Source: Cribrihabitans_A pelagius (lineage in GTDB: Bacteria > Pseudomonadota > Alphaproteobacteria > Rhodobacterales > Rhodobacteraceae). Taken from it: a DNA stretch of 64,000 nucleotides. The notes beneath the pieces were generated by a model that saw nothing but the letters and a program-made list of their open reading frames with translations, had not been told where the DNA came from and did no database searches. The position numbers and the translations under genes were made by a program. Positions within the stretch are counted from its first letter, which is position 1, and every line of letters starts with the position of its first letter. Of this stretch, positions 34,521 to 43,187 are shown piece by piece. The stretch lies in the NCBI RefSeq assembly GCF_048820915.1, contig NZ_JBMERR010000016.1, positions 48,985 to 112,984 on the forward strand, read 5' to 3'.

Positions 34521-36599
34521 ATGGTACAGAACAACAAAGTCTTGACCGTATCCTACGGGACCTTTTCCTGCACGCTTGAAGGGTTCGAGGATTCTTTCGG
34601 CACGATGAAGGCCATCGCCGAATACTTCCGCGACCTTGCCTCGGACGACCGCTATTTCGGTGCCGAGCCGCCGCAGCCTGACGCCGACATGCTGGCCCGC
34701 ATCGCCCAGCGCGAAATCGCCCGGCAGGTCGAGGCCCGCAGCAGCGGCAGCGGCATCCACCTGCGCGCAGCAGCACCGCCCCTGGCCCCCGTAACACCCG
34801 CGCCTGCCGCCGCCCCCGCGGCGGCGGAACAGGGTGCCGCCGCCAACTCATCCCACCCGGCAGCGGAAGCAGCGCCTGCCGCTGCGCCTGAGGCCGCGCC
34901 GCAGGAAGAGACCGAAATACAGCACCCGCCGGCCGCAACCGCAGAGCCCGCCGCCGAACCCGAGGCGCAAGTTGCGGAGCCTGCCGCCGAACCGATCTCC
35001 GTCGCCCAGGCGCCTGAAGCCCCCGCGCATGACAGCGTTCCGGCTGAGGAGTTGACAGCCGAAGCCGAAGCCGAAGCCGAAGCCGAAGCCGAAGCCGAAG
35101 CCGAAGCCGAAGCCGAAGCCGAAGCCGAAGCCGAAGCCGAAGCCGAAGCCGAAGCCGAAGAATTCTTTGCTGCAGGCTCCGCCCCGTCCAGGGCAATCGC
35201 ACCCGTCGCGCGCGATGACGGGCAGGATCAGCCGCGTGAGACGCTCTCTCCCGACAGCATCGCCGCCAAGCTTCAGCGCATCCGCGCGGTGGTGGCCCAG
35301 CAGGGACCCCAAAGCGAATTCCTGGAAGACGAGCACGCCGACAGCATCCGGCAGGATGCCGCCGCCGACATCGCCGAAGCGATCGAGCAGGACGGCCGCG
35401 CAGAGTCCTCCGGCATCGAAGATGAGCCCGACGCAGAAATCGCCCGCGCGCTGGACCGGCTGGATCTGGAAGTCATGGGCGGCGGCGCGGGAACGGACGC
35501 TGAAGAAGACACTGCAGCAGTTCCGGATGAAACAACACCCGAAGCCGCCGAAGCCGCCGCTGCGCCGGCACGGCCGCGCATCGCAAAGGTCAAGCGCGCG
35601 GATTTCGAAGCCGCCGTGGCCAGCGGCCGCCTGCAGGAAATCAGCGCCGGACTGCAAGCGGATGAGGACGGGCCGGAGGCGCAGACGCGCACCGCCGGGG
35701 ACACGCTGCTCTCAGAGGAAGACGAAGCCGACCTGATGCGCGAATTGGCCGAGGTCGAGGCAGAGCTCCTCGCCGCCGCGGCCGCCGCCCCGGAGGAGCA
35801 GGACGAGGACGCCGAGGCTGTCCCTCCCGCCAGTCCGGACGTTCTGGCCGAGGACAGGCTGGCAGGGACCGCGGCCGCAGAGGACGCATCCGCCCAAGAC
35901 GCTCCGGAACAGGACGCCGCCGCGGGCGGGCACAGCGCCCCTGCCCCCGCGCAGGTCTCGGTGGACAATGACGTGAACCGCCTGATGGCCGCTGCCGACG
36001 CCCGGCTGGACGATCCCGAAACTGCTTCCTCCCGCGAGACCTACAGCCACCTGCGCGCCGCCGTTGCCGCCGCCGAAGCCGACCGTTCCGGCGACAGCGG
36101 CGACAGCGCCGAACCCTACCGCCAGGACCTCGCCAGCGTGGTGCGCCCGCGCCGCCCGGAGGCCGCAGGCCGCACCGCCGAACGCCCGGCGCCGCTCAAG
36201 CTGGTAGCCGAGCAGCGCATTGGCGAAGCGGAAGCGCCAGCCGCCGCGGCCACCCCGGTGCGCCCGCGCCGGGTCTCCGAAGACGTGCTGGGCCAGGAAA
36301 GCGCCGAGAGCGCCAGCGGCTTTGCTGCCTATGCCGCGGAACGCGGCGCCGCCGGGCTGCAGGACCTGCTGGAAGCTGCCGCCGCCTACATGAGCTTTGT
36401 CGAAGGCCGCGGCCAGTTCTCCCGGCCGCAGCTGATGAACAAGGTGCGCAGCGCCGGCAGCGGTCAATTCAACCGCGAAGACGGTCTGCGCTCCTTCGGC
36501 CAGCTGCTGCGCGACGGCAAGATCGAACGCTCCGGCAACGGCCAGTTCACCGCCTCCGGCCAGATCGGCTTCCAGCCCGGCAGCCGCGCCGCAGGCTGA
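34521..36599 (+). CDS. Large low-complexity protein with Glu-Ala repeat, function unknown
   Basis: 692 aa. Residues 1-60 are ordered (KVLTVSYGTFSCTLEGFED and MKAIAEYFRDLASDDRYFG) and the last ~90 are again ordered (SFVEGRGQFSRPQLMNKVR, then REDGLRSFGQLLRDGKIERS). Between them lie ~540 residues of Ala/Glu/Pro-rich disordered sequence, including a perfect Glu-Ala run of 17 units. The protein is very acidic, with no signal peptide or membrane helix. I do not recognise a family name; similar N- and C-termini occur in Rhodobacterales. It could be a scaffold or regulator. The start at 34521 has GGAG seven bases upstream. Strong terminator downstream. Confidence 0.8.
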   Translation: MVQNNKVLTVSYGTFSCTLEGFEDSFGTMKAIAEYFRDLASDDRYFGAEPPQPDADMLARIAQREIARQVEARSSGSGIHLRAAAPPLAPVTPAPAAAPAAAEQGAAANSSHPAAEAAPAAAPEAAPQEETEIQHPPAATAEPAAEPEAQVAEPAAEPISVAQAPEAPAHDSVPAEELTAEAEAEAEAEAEAEAEAEAEAEAEAEAEAEAEAEEFFAAGSAPSRAIAPVARDDGQDQPRETLSPDSIAAKLQRIRAVVAQQGPQSEFLEDEHADSIRQDAAADIAEAIEQDGRAESSGIEDEPDAEIARALDRLDLEVMGGGAGTDAEEDTAAVPDETTPEAAEAAAAPARPRIAKVKRADFEAAVASGRLQEISAGLQADEDGPEAQTRTAGDTLLSEEDEADLMRELAEVEAELLAAAAAAPEEQDEDAEAVPPASPDVLAEDRLAGTAAAEDASAQDAPEQDAAAGGHSAPAPAQVSVDNDVNRLMAAADARLDDPETASSRETYSHLRAAVAAAEADRSGDSGDSAEPYRQDLASVVRPRRPEAAGRTAERPAPLKLVAEQRIGEAEAPAAAATPVRPRRVSEDVLGQESAESASGFAAYAAERGAAGLQDLLEAAAAYMSFVEGRGQFSRPQLMNKVRSAGSGQFNREDGLRSFGQLLRDGKIERSGNGQFTASGQIGFQPGSRAAG
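35058..35159 (+). repeat. Perfect hexanucleotide repeat (GCCGAA)17
   Basis: Seventeen identical six-base units in frame, encoding an Ala-Glu run. A repeat this long and pure is prone to slippage, but six-base changes do not alter the reading frame, so the protein would vary in linker length rather than be switched off. Confidence 0.97.
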
Positions 36600-36620
36600 A
36601 CTCCCTCGCACCAGCAGCAA

Positions 36621-36648
36621 AAAACGGCGCCCCGCAAGGCGCCGTTTT
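36621..36648 (+). terminator. Rho-independent terminator of the Glu-Ala-rich gene
   Basis: AAAACGGCGCC pairs with GGCGCCGTTTT (11 bp) around a 6-base loop, ending in a T run. It lies 22 bases past the stop and may also act on the minus strand because of its symmetry. Confidence 0.9.
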
Positions 36649-36690
36649 CGTTATCCCATCCCGGTATCCGCAAGCTCAACAGGCGGCAGC

Positions 36691-36754
36691 CGCTTTCTGA
36701 CCTCCAATACCCCGGGGTGAATTGGCCGCAAGGCCAAGAGGGGCAGCGCCCCTT
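36691..36754 (-). repeat. REP-like intergenic repeat, copy 3
   Basis: On the minus strand: AGGGGCGCTGCCCCT hairpin, GGCCTTGCGGCC hairpin, CACCCCGGGGTATTGG and a GTCAGAAAGCGG tail. It corresponds to the REP-like copies at 13.7-13.8 kb, with an extra hairpin. Confidence 0.65.
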
Positions 36755-36764
36755 CCCGCCCGCG

Positions 36765-37019
36765 TCACTTCTCGCCGGCACCGGATCCGGTCTCCGCAGA
36801 GGGGTCTTCCTTGCCGATCCCCCGGAAGACGAACTTGAACGGCAGCACCCAGAGCACGCCGAGCACGACATAAACCGCCAGCTCCACAACCAGCGGCGGC
36901 CGGCCGAGCCAGTTCAGCACCGTCACCGCCGCCACCACGTAGAGCGGCATTCCGACGAGCAGGATCACCAGCGACCAGAGCCGCCGCGCCCGGTAGCTCA
37001 GCCCCTTGCCCGCCGCCAT
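36765..37019 (-). CDS. DUF2842-family small membrane protein
   Basis: 84 aa. Two transmembrane helices (residues 15-37 and 47-65) and the conserved basic start SYRARRLW plus VLPFKFVFRGIG near the end match DUF2842, an alphaproteobacterial family without a known role. The ATG overlaps the purA stop as TGATG, so translation is coupled to purA. Confidence 0.85.
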   Translation of the reverse strand: MAAGKGLSYRARRLWSLVILLVGMPLYVVAAVTVLNWLGRPPLVVELAVYVVLGVLWVLPFKFVFRGIGKEDPSAETGSGAGEK

Positions 37020-38314
37020 CAGTCGGCGAACGGGTCGGTCACCAGGATGGTGTCGTCCCGCTCCGGGCTGGTGGAGAGCAGCGCCACCGGGCATTCGATC
37101 AGCTCTTCCACGCGTTTCACGTATTTGATCGCATTGGCGGGCAAGTCGTTCCAGCTGCGCGCGCCTTCGGTGCTTTCGCTCCAGCCCGGCATTTCCTCGT
37201 AGATCGGCGTGCAGCGCGCCTGCTGGTCCGCAGCGGTGGGCAGGTAGTCCAGGCGCTCACCGTCCAGCTCGTAGCCGGTGCAGATCTTCAGTGTCTCGAA
37301 CCCGTCGAGCACATCGAGCTTGGTCAGCGAGATGCCGTTGATGCCGGAGGTGGCGCAGGTCTGGCGCACCAGGCAGGCGTCGAACCAGCCGCAGCGCCGC
37401 TTGCGCCCGGTGGTGGTGCCGAACTCGTGGCCGCGGGTGCCCAGACGGTTGCCGTCCTCGTCGTCCAGCTCGGTCGGGAACGGACCCTCGCCGACGCGGG
37501 TGGTATAAGCCTTCACAATGCCCAGCACGTAGTCGATCGAGCCGGGGCCGATGCCCACGCCGGTCGCGGCCTGGCCTGCGATCACGTTGGAGGAGGTCAC
37601 AAACGGGTAGGTGCCGAAGTCGATATCCAGCAGAGCGCCCTGCGCGCCTTCGAAGAGGATCCGCTTGCCCGCCTTGCGCTTCTCGTTCAGCACCTTCCAG
37701 ACCGGCGCCGCGAAGGGCAGGATTTCCGCTGCGATCTCCTTCAGCTGGGCGATTAGCGCATCGCGGTCGACGGGATCGACGCCCAGGCCCTTGCGCAGCG
37801 GGTCATGGTGCTGCAGCGCGCGGTCGACGCGGGCTTCGAGCGTGGCGGCGTCCGCCAGATCGGCGACGCGGATGGCGCGGCGGCCGACCTTGTCTTCATA
37901 GCAGGGGCCGATGCCGCGGCCGGTGGTGCCGATCTTGGTGCCCTTGGAGGCCGCTTCCTCGCGCGCCCGGTCCAGTTCGCCGTGCAGCGGCAGGATCAGC
38001 GGGGTGTTCTCGGCGATCATCAGGGTCTCGGGCGTGATCTCGACACCCTGGGCGCGCACCGTCCCGATCTCCTTCATCAGATGCCAGGGGTCCAGCACCA
38101 CGCCATTGCCGATCACCGACAGTTTACCGCCGCGCACCACGCCCGAGGGCAGCGCATGCAGCTTGTAAACCTTGCCGTCGATCACCAGCGTGTGGCCGGC
38201 GTTGTGGCCGCCCTGGAAGCGCGCAATCACGTCTGCCCGCTCGCTCAGCCAATCCACGATCTTGCCTTTTCCTTCGTCGCCCCACTGGGCGCCGACTACG
38301 ACGACGTTGGCCAT
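37019..38314 (-). CDS. purA: Adenylosuccinate synthetase
   Basis: 431 aa. It joins IMP and aspartate with GTP in the first step from IMP to AMP. It starts MANVVVVGAQWGDEGKGKIVD, the GTP-binding signature, with catalytic Asp and Lys residues; QGGHNAGHTLV, TTGRGIGPCYEDK and the C-terminal GTTTGRKRRCGWFD follow. The ATG at 38314 has AAAGGA upstream; the open frame extends 37 codons but lacks similarity. Coupled to the DUF2842 gene downstream. Confidence 0.97.
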   Translation of the reverse strand: MANVVVVGAQWGDEGKGKIVDWLSERADVIARFQGGHNAGHTLVIDGKVYKLHALPSGVVRGGKLSVIGNGVVLDPWHLMKEIGTVRAQGVEITPETLMIAENTPLILPLHGELDRAREEAASKGTKIGTTGRGIGPCYEDKVGRRAIRVADLADAATLEARVDRALQHHDPLRKGLGVDPVDRDALIAQLKEIAAEILPFAAPVWKVLNEKRKAGKRILFEGAQGALLDIDFGTYPFVTSSNVIAGQAATGVGIGPGSIDYVLGIVKAYTTRVGEGPFPTELDDEDGNRLGTRGHEFGTTTGRKRRCGWFDACLVRQTCATSGINGISLTKLDVLDGFETLKICTGYELDGERLDYLPTAADQQARCTPIYEEMPGWSESTEGARSWNDLPANAIKYVKRVEELIECPVALLSTSPERDDTILVTDPFAD

Positions 38315-38430
38315 GTCCGGTCCTTTTGCACTCTGGTTAAAACCAGCCCCCCCTATAGCCCCGCCACCCCGGCATTGGAACCGCATTTTTGCCGCAGGCG
38401 GGGCGTTCATTGGTGAGCCGCGCATTGCCA

Positions 38431-38581
38431 GCGCGCGCGGCGGCGATCCAAGGGGTGTTACTCGAAGTTTATCCTGGCTAAGTCCCTACGCCCTCGCGAG
38501 GGCACGACCCAGCCTCAGCCAAATCGCCGCTGCGTGGGCGCGCGTCGGCGATGCGCGGCGGCCTTCAGCCTTGTTCCGTGC
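38431..38581 (+). repeat. ~150-bp dispersed intergenic repeat, copy B
   Basis: GCGCGCGGCGGCGATCC, TTATCCTGGCTAAGTCC, GCCAAATCGCCGCTGCG, GGCGATGCGCGGCGGCC and TTCAGCCTTGTTCC occur in the same order as in copies A and C. It fills the gap between purA and the nitrile hydratase operon end. Confidence 0.75.
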
Positions 38582-38597
38582 TGCCGTCGCCCGCGGG

Positions 38598-38930
38598 TCA
38601 GTCCGCCAACCGCACCGGCGCGCCGTGCGGGGTGGAGAGGTACGCCTCCTCCCAGCGCCCGCGCACCGCCTCCACGTCGGCTGTCGGGGCGGCGCCATCT
38701 TCGGCCAGCAGCGCCTCCAGCGTATCCAGCCAGGCACGGAAGTAATCCTCGCCGCCGTCCAGCTCCCGCGACAGCCCCTGCTGCTTCAAAGCGGCTGAGA
38801 AGCGCGCCACCCACTCCGCCCAGGTGAAACGCCCGGCCTCGTTCAGATGCACGGTCAGCGCAAAGACCTGCGCGTGCCAGGGCTGCTCGAACACCGGCTG
38901 CGGGGCGGAGATGTCAGGGCAGTCACTCAT
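38598..38930 (-). CDS. Nitrile hydratase accessory (activator) protein
   Basis: 110 aa. FEQPWHAQVFALTVHLNEAG, FTWAEWVARFSAAL and DYFRAWLDTLEALL match the small accessory family found after nitrile hydratase beta genes, related to the beta subunit N-terminus and thought to help load cobalt or fold the alpha subunit. The start overlaps the beta-subunit stop by ATGA. It is the last gene of a three-gene operon. Confidence 0.88.
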   Translation of the reverse strand: MSDCPDISAPQPVFEQPWHAQVFALTVHLNEAGRFTWAEWVARFSAALKQQGLSRELDGGEDYFRAWLDTLEALLAEDGAAPTADVEAVRGRWEEAYLSTPHGAPVRLAD

Positions 38931-39604
38931 AGCGGCTCCAGGCAGCTTTGCCAGATGTCGAGCACGACATCGTCCTCCGGATTTTCCGGGTGGGGCCAAA
39001 GCGTGCTGGCGCTGAATCGCACCGCATAAAGCGGTTCCGGCGCCTCGCCCAGCCCGTGGGCGTTCCTGTCGGGCAACACGTGGCTGCCATGCAACCGCTG
39101 GATATAGCCCGCAGCACCGGCGGCGTAGCGCGGCAGGCGGCTGTGGCCGCCCGGGATCAGACGGTTGCCGGCGGGCAGGCGGGCCCGCACCGCCTGCCCG
39201 AGGGAGAAGCGCGGCGCAGGCCCGCCGGACCGGTTCGCTGGGCCGCCTTTGGCCAGCATGGTTTTCACGTCCGCGGCCTTCAGTGCCTTTTCCGCCAGCG
39301 TGTGGAGCCCGGCGGTGCCCTTCCCCTCCAGATCCGCGCGCGTGAGCACGCCTTTCTCCACGAGAAGGTCCGCAAGCGCCGCGATCCATTTCTCGTAGTA
39401 GGTGAAGCGGGTGTAGTCCTTGGGCGACAGCCGCTCGCGCGCGTGGCGGGAGGTGTCGATGTTCCACTGCCCGAGCGCGCCGCAGGCAAGGGTGATTGCC
39501 AGCGCGCGGGCGTGCCAGTCCTCGGCAAAGACCGGGGCCTCCTCCGGCTCGGGGGTGACCGGTCCATCGCCGAAACGCCCGCCTATGTCATGCACCCGGG
39601 TCAT
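38927..39604 (-). CDS. nthB: Nitrile hydratase, beta subunit
   Basis: 225 aa. It begins with the family signature MTRVHDIGGRFGDGPV; the middle helical region contains DYTRFTYYEKWIAAL, and the C-terminal SH3-like barrel includes GHSRLPRYAAG and LYAVRFSASTLW. Beta pairs with alpha to form the hydratase that turns nitriles into amides. Coupled by ATGA overlaps both upstream (alpha) and downstream (activator). Confidence 0.93.
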   Translation of the reverse strand: MTRVHDIGGRFGDGPVTPEPEEAPVFAEDWHARALAITLACGALGQWNIDTSRHARERLSPKDYTRFTYYEKWIAALADLLVEKGVLTRADLEGKGTAGLHTLAEKALKAADVKTMLAKGGPANRSGGPAPRFSLGQAVRARLPAGNRLIPGGHSRLPRYAAGAAGYIQRLHGSHVLPDRNAHGLGEAPEPLYAVRFSASTLWPHPENPEDDVVLDIWQSCLEPL

Positions 39605-40227
39605 GGCGCGGCGCCTTCGGGTGCGCGCGGCAGGCCGGTGCCGATCATGCTGTCGCGGGTGACCAGCGCGGCCAGCGCGTCCTCGTCCAGGCCCTCGCTG
39701 CCCTCAGGCCGCATTGGCAGCACCAGGTAGCGGACCTCGGCGGTGGAATCCCAGACCCGGACCGCGGTCTCCTGAGGCAGGGTCACGCCGAATTCCGCCA
39801 GCACCGCACGCGGCTCGCGGACGGCGCGGGCGCGGTAGGCGTCGGACTTGTACCAGCCCGGCGGAATGCCCAGGAGCGGCCACGGGTAGCAGCTGCACAG
39901 GGTGCAGACGATCATGTTGTGGCGCCGCTCCGTATTCTCCACCACCACCATGTGCTCGCCCTGGCGGCCGTAGCAGCCGAGCTCTGCCAGCACCGGGTCC
40001 GCGTCGTCCAGCAGAGCTGCGCGGAAGTCCGGATCGGACCAGGCTTTCGCCACCACGCGGGCGCCGTTCTGCGGGCCGATGCGGTTTTCATAGGTGTCGA
40101 TAATTTCGTCCAGCGCGGCCGGGTCGACCAGCCCCTTGCGGGTGAGAATCGTTTCCAGCGCTTTCACCCGCAGGGCGGGATCTGGCGGCAGCAGGCTGTG
40201 CGGGTGGCCGGTATGATCATGGGGCAT
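39601..40227 (-). CDS. nthA: Nitrile hydratase, alpha subunit, cobalt type
   Basis: 208 aa. The metal-binding motif is C108-T-L-C111-S-C113 (VCTLCSCYPWP); Thr at the second position, not Ser, points to the non-corrin cobalt class. Two of the cysteines are normally oxidised to sulfinic and sulfenic acid. The protein hydrates nitriles to amides in the cytoplasm. The operon order alpha, beta, activator is standard, but no amidase or cobalt transporter gene lies in the window. Its stop overlaps the nthB start. Confidence 0.93.
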   Translation of the reverse strand: MPHDHTGHPHSLLPPDPALRVKALETILTRKGLVDPAALDEIIDTYENRIGPQNGARVVAKAWSDPDFRAALLDDADPVLAELGCYGRQGEHMVVVENTERRHNMIVCTLCSCYPWPLLGIPPGWYKSDAYRARAVREPRAVLAEFGVTLPQETAVRVWDSTAEVRYLVLPMRPEGSEGLDEDALAALVTRDSMIGTGLPRAPEGAAP

Positions 40228-40405
40228 GGCTCAACTCTGCCCTGCGCGCGCACGCCGCGTCCAGCCCCAACTAGCGGGCCGCCTGGCAGGGCCGGGCAAA
40301 ACGGCGCCTGGAGGCCTGCGCCAAGGGAAGCCAACTCCGCCCTTGCCCCTCCGGGCAATCTTCCCTATTTACCGCCCGGTACTCAGCCAACCGCCGCAGG
40401 GACCC

Positions 40406-40771
40406 ATGGAAAACGTTGTTCTCATCATCCATCTTCTTCTGGCTCTGGGCCTGATCGCCGTTGTGCTCTTGCAGCGGTCCGAGGGCGGCGGCCTCGGCAT
40501 GGGCGGCGGCGGCGGCGCGATGACCGGCCGGGCGGCCGCGACCGCGCTCAGCAAGCTGACCTGGGTGCTGGCGGTTGCCTTCATCGGCACGTCGATCACC
40601 CTCACCGTGCTGGCAGCGCAGAAATCGGCCGGAAGCTCGGTTGCAGACCGGATCATTTTTCCCGGCGCGGACACCACGGACGAACCGGAGGCGCCGGTGG
40701 CGCCCTTGGGCAGCGACCTTCTGCCGCCATCACAGGGCGATGACGCACCGCTGGTGCCCAGCGCCGACTAA
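40406..40771 (+). CDS. secG: Preprotein translocase subunit SecG
   Basis: 121 aa. Two transmembrane helices (residues 3-20 and 52-70) surround the conserved LLQRSEGGGLGMGGGGG loop. SecG stimulates SecYEG-mediated export. The C-terminal ~45 residues are an acidic Pro-rich tail. The ATG at 40406 is the family start; upstream open codons have no similarity. It precedes pyrG with a hairpin between them, an order common in alphaproteobacteria. Confidence 0.94.
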   Translation: MENVVLIIHLLLALGLIAVVLLQRSEGGGLGMGGGGGAMTGRAAATALSKLTWVLAVAFIGTSITLTVLAAQKSAGSSVADRIIFPGADTTDEPEAPVAPLGSDLLPPSQGDDAPLVPSAD

Positions 40772-40796
40772 ACTACTAGACTTAGTCAGGATTTAA

Positions 40797-40823
40797 GGAA
40801 CCGCAACAGCATCTTGCGGTTCC
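40797..40823 (+). terminator. Hairpin between secG and pyrG
   Basis: GGAACCGCAA pairs exactly with TTGCGGTTCC around a 7-base loop, 25 bases after the secG stop. The following CTTGCGTTGCTTG is only moderately T-rich, so termination may be partial. Confidence 0.65.
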
Positions 40824-40943
40824 CTTGCGTTGCTTGCGCGAATCCTTTATGAATGAAGTCCCGTGATGCTGCGGTTTTTGGCGCCTTGCCGAATACCGCC
40901 GGGCAGCTAGATTCTGACTTCTCACGGGGGCAGCCGAACACTC

Positions 40944-42587
40944 ATGGCGCGTTTCATCTTCATCACTGGCGGTGTTGTTTCATCTCTGGGCAAGGGCCTG
41001 GCTTCGGCGGCGCTGGGGGCGCTGCTGCAGGCGCGCGGCTACTCCGTGCGGCTGCGCAAGCTGGACCCCTATCTCAACGTCGATCCGGGCACGATGAGCC
41101 CGTTCGAACACGGCGAAGTGTTCGTCACCGACGACGGCGCCGAGACCGACCTCGACCTCGGCCATTACGAGCGGTTCACCGGCGTGCCCGCGCGCAAGAC
41201 CGACTCAATCTCCTCCGGCCGCATCTACACCAACGTGCTGGAGAAGGAGCGCCGCGGCGACTACCTCGGCAAGACCATCCAGGTGATCCCGCACGTCACC
41301 AACGAGATCAAGGACTTCATCTCGATCGGCGAGGATGAGGTCGACTTTATGCTCTGCGAGATCGGCGGCACCGTCGGCGACATCGAGGGGCTGCCCTTCT
41401 TCGAGGCGATCCGCCAATTCGCCCAGGACAAGCCGCGCGGACAGTGCATCTTCATGCACCTGACCCTGCTGCCCTATATCAAGGCCTCGGGCGAACTGAA
41501 GACCAAACCGACCCAGCACTCGGTGAAGGAGCTGCGCTCGATCGGCCTGGCACCGGACATTCTCGTTTGCCGCTCCGAAGGCCCGATCCCGGCGAAAGAG
41601 CGCGAGAAGCTGGCGCTGTTCTGCAACGTGCGGCCCGACTCGGTGATTGCCGCGCAGGATCTCAAGTCGATCTACGAGGCGCCGCTGGCCTATCACCGCG
41701 AGGGGCTGGACCAGGCGGTACTGGATGCCTTCGGCATCGCGCCGGCGCCGAAACCGAACCTCAGCCGCTGGGAAGACGTCGCCGACCGCATCTACAACCC
41801 GGAAGGCGAAGTGAAGATCGCGATTGTCGGCAAGTACACCCAGCTGGAAGACGCCTATAAGTCGATTGCCGAGGCGCTGACCCACGGCGGCATGTCGAAC
41901 CGGGTGAAGGTGAAGATCGAATGGGTCGATGCCGAGCTGTTCGACAAGGAAGACGCCGATCCCTACCTGCAAGGCTTCCACGCCATCCTGGTGCCCGGCG
42001 GCTTTGGCGAGCGCGGCACCGAGGGCAAGATCAAGGCAGCGCAATACGCGCGCGAGAACAAGGTGCCCTACCTCGGCATTTGCCTCGGCATGCAGATGGC
42101 AGTGATTGAAGCCGCCCGCAACGTGGCGGGCCTGGCCGAGGCGGGCTCCGAGGAGTTCGACCACGAGGCCGGCAAGAAGCGCTTCGAGCCGGTGGTCTAC
42201 CACTTGAAGGAATGGGTGCAGGGCAACCTCACCGTGGAGCGCAAGGTCGGCGACGACAAGGGCGGCACCATGCGGCTCGGCGCCTATGACGCGGCCCTGG
42301 CGGAAGGCTCGAAAGTGGCCGAAGTCTATGGCAGCAGCCACATCGAGGAACGCCACCGCCATCGCTATGAGGTGGACACCAAATACCGCGAAAAGCTGGA
42401 GGAATGCGGGCTGAAGTTTTCCGGCATGTCGCCTGACGGCCGCCTGCCGGAGATCGTGGAATGGGCGGATCACCCGTGGTTCATCGGCGTGCAGTTCCAC
42501 CCGGAGCTGAAGTCGAAGCCTTTCGCACCGCACCCGTTGTTCGACGATTTCGTGCGCGCGGCCAAGCAGACCTCGCGCCTGGTGTAA
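40944..42587 (+). CDS. pyrG: CTP synthase
   Basis: 547 aa. The N-terminal synthetase domain starts MARFIFITGGVVSSLGKGLA with the ATP loop, then YLNVDPGTMSPFEHGEVFV; the C-terminal glutaminase domain has the nucleophile in YLGICLGMQMA and the His/Glu pair in QFHPELKSKPF. It converts UTP to CTP using glutamine nitrogen. Length is typical. It is followed by a strong terminator and lies downstream of secG. Confidence 0.97.
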   Translation: MARFIFITGGVVSSLGKGLASAALGALLQARGYSVRLRKLDPYLNVDPGTMSPFEHGEVFVTDDGAETDLDLGHYERFTGVPARKTDSISSGRIYTNVLEKERRGDYLGKTIQVIPHVTNEIKDFISIGEDEVDFMLCEIGGTVGDIEGLPFFEAIRQFAQDKPRGQCIFMHLTLLPYIKASGELKTKPTQHSVKELRSIGLAPDILVCRSEGPIPAKEREKLALFCNVRPDSVIAAQDLKSIYEAPLAYHREGLDQAVLDAFGIAPAPKPNLSRWEDVADRIYNPEGEVKIAIVGKYTQLEDAYKSIAEALTHGGMSNRVKVKIEWVDAELFDKEDADPYLQGFHAILVPGGFGERGTEGKIKAAQYARENKVPYLGICLGMQMAVIEAARNVAGLAEAGSEEFDHEAGKKRFEPVVYHLKEWVQGNLTVERKVGDDKGGTMRLGAYDAALAEGSKVAEVYGSSHIEERHRHRYEVDTKYREKLEECGLKFSGMSPDGRLPEIVEWADHPWFIGVQFHPELKSKPFAPHPLFDDFVRAAKQTSRLV

Positions 42588-42693
42588 GGCCTGCGGCCGG
42601 CAGGCGGGGTTCTCCCGCCCGTCGCCTGCTCATGGCACATGAGCAGCTCCCGTTGGGCCCGGCGCCGCTTTCGCGGCGCAGGGAAAGAACGGA

Positions 42694-42720
42694 AAAAGGC
42701 GGGCCGCTGGCCCGCCTTTT
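42694..42720 (+). terminator. Rho-independent terminator of pyrG
   Basis: AAAAGGCGGGCC pairs with GGCCCGCCTTTT (12 bp, 3-base loop). Located 106 bases past the stop. The symmetric A and T runs mean it could serve the convergent DUF983 gene on the other strand too. Confidence 0.9.
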
Positions 42721-42747
42721 GCATTCTAATAGTTGAAGGGTGCCGTC

Positions 42748-43134
42748 TTAAAACCCGTGCATCCGCTTGGCCCACTGATAGGCCACCACCAGGCCCTTCA
42801 TCCGCGGCAGCAGAACCAGCGAGGCCCCCACCGTGATCACCGACATCAGGATCGCCAAGGTCCAGGGATCGGGGCGCAACTGCACGTAAATGATATGCAG
42901 CGCAAAGCCGAGGATATGGCCGACGACCAGAATGGTCAGATAGGCCGGGCCGTCATCGGCGCGCTGGTGGTGCAGCGCCTCGCCGCAGTGGGCGCAGCCG
43001 TCATTCACCTTCAGATAGCTGTGCAGCAGCTTGCCCTGCCCGCAGCTTGGGCAGCGCAGCCGCAACCCATTCAGCAGCGCAGGCTTCAGCGCCCGCTGCG
43101 TCTCCTGCTGTCCGTCGCTCACCTGCGTCTGCAT
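42748..43134 (-). CDS. DUF983-family zinc-ribbon membrane protein
   Basis: 128 aa. Residues 22-48 hold two CxxC pairs (RCPSCGQG and GCAHCGEA), a probable zinc ribbon, followed by two transmembrane helices (YLTILVVGHILGFALHIIY and LAILMSVITVGASLVLL). DUF983 genes often accompany cytochrome oxidase or nudix genes in alphaproteobacteria, but the role is unknown. The ATG at 43134 has AAGGAGGT seven bases upstream, which decides the start against a longer open frame. Divergent from the MocR regulator. Confidence 0.88.
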   Translation of the reverse strand: MQTQVSDGQQETQRALKPALLNGLRLRCPSCGQGKLLHSYLKVNDGCAHCGEALHHQRADDGPAYLTILVVGHILGFALHIIYVQLRPDPWTLAILMSVITVGASLVLLPRMKGLVVAYQWAKRMHGF

Positions 43135-43187
43135 TGCGCTACCTCCTTGCAACTGCCCGCCTGATACAGCGATTCCCGGTTTGAATG

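Noticed and set aside
35058..35159. Regular short repeat considered as CRISPR
   Set aside because: Units are 6 bases without spacers and lie in a coding frame. The tandem repeats at 8238 and 46700 also lack spacers, and no cas gene is present.
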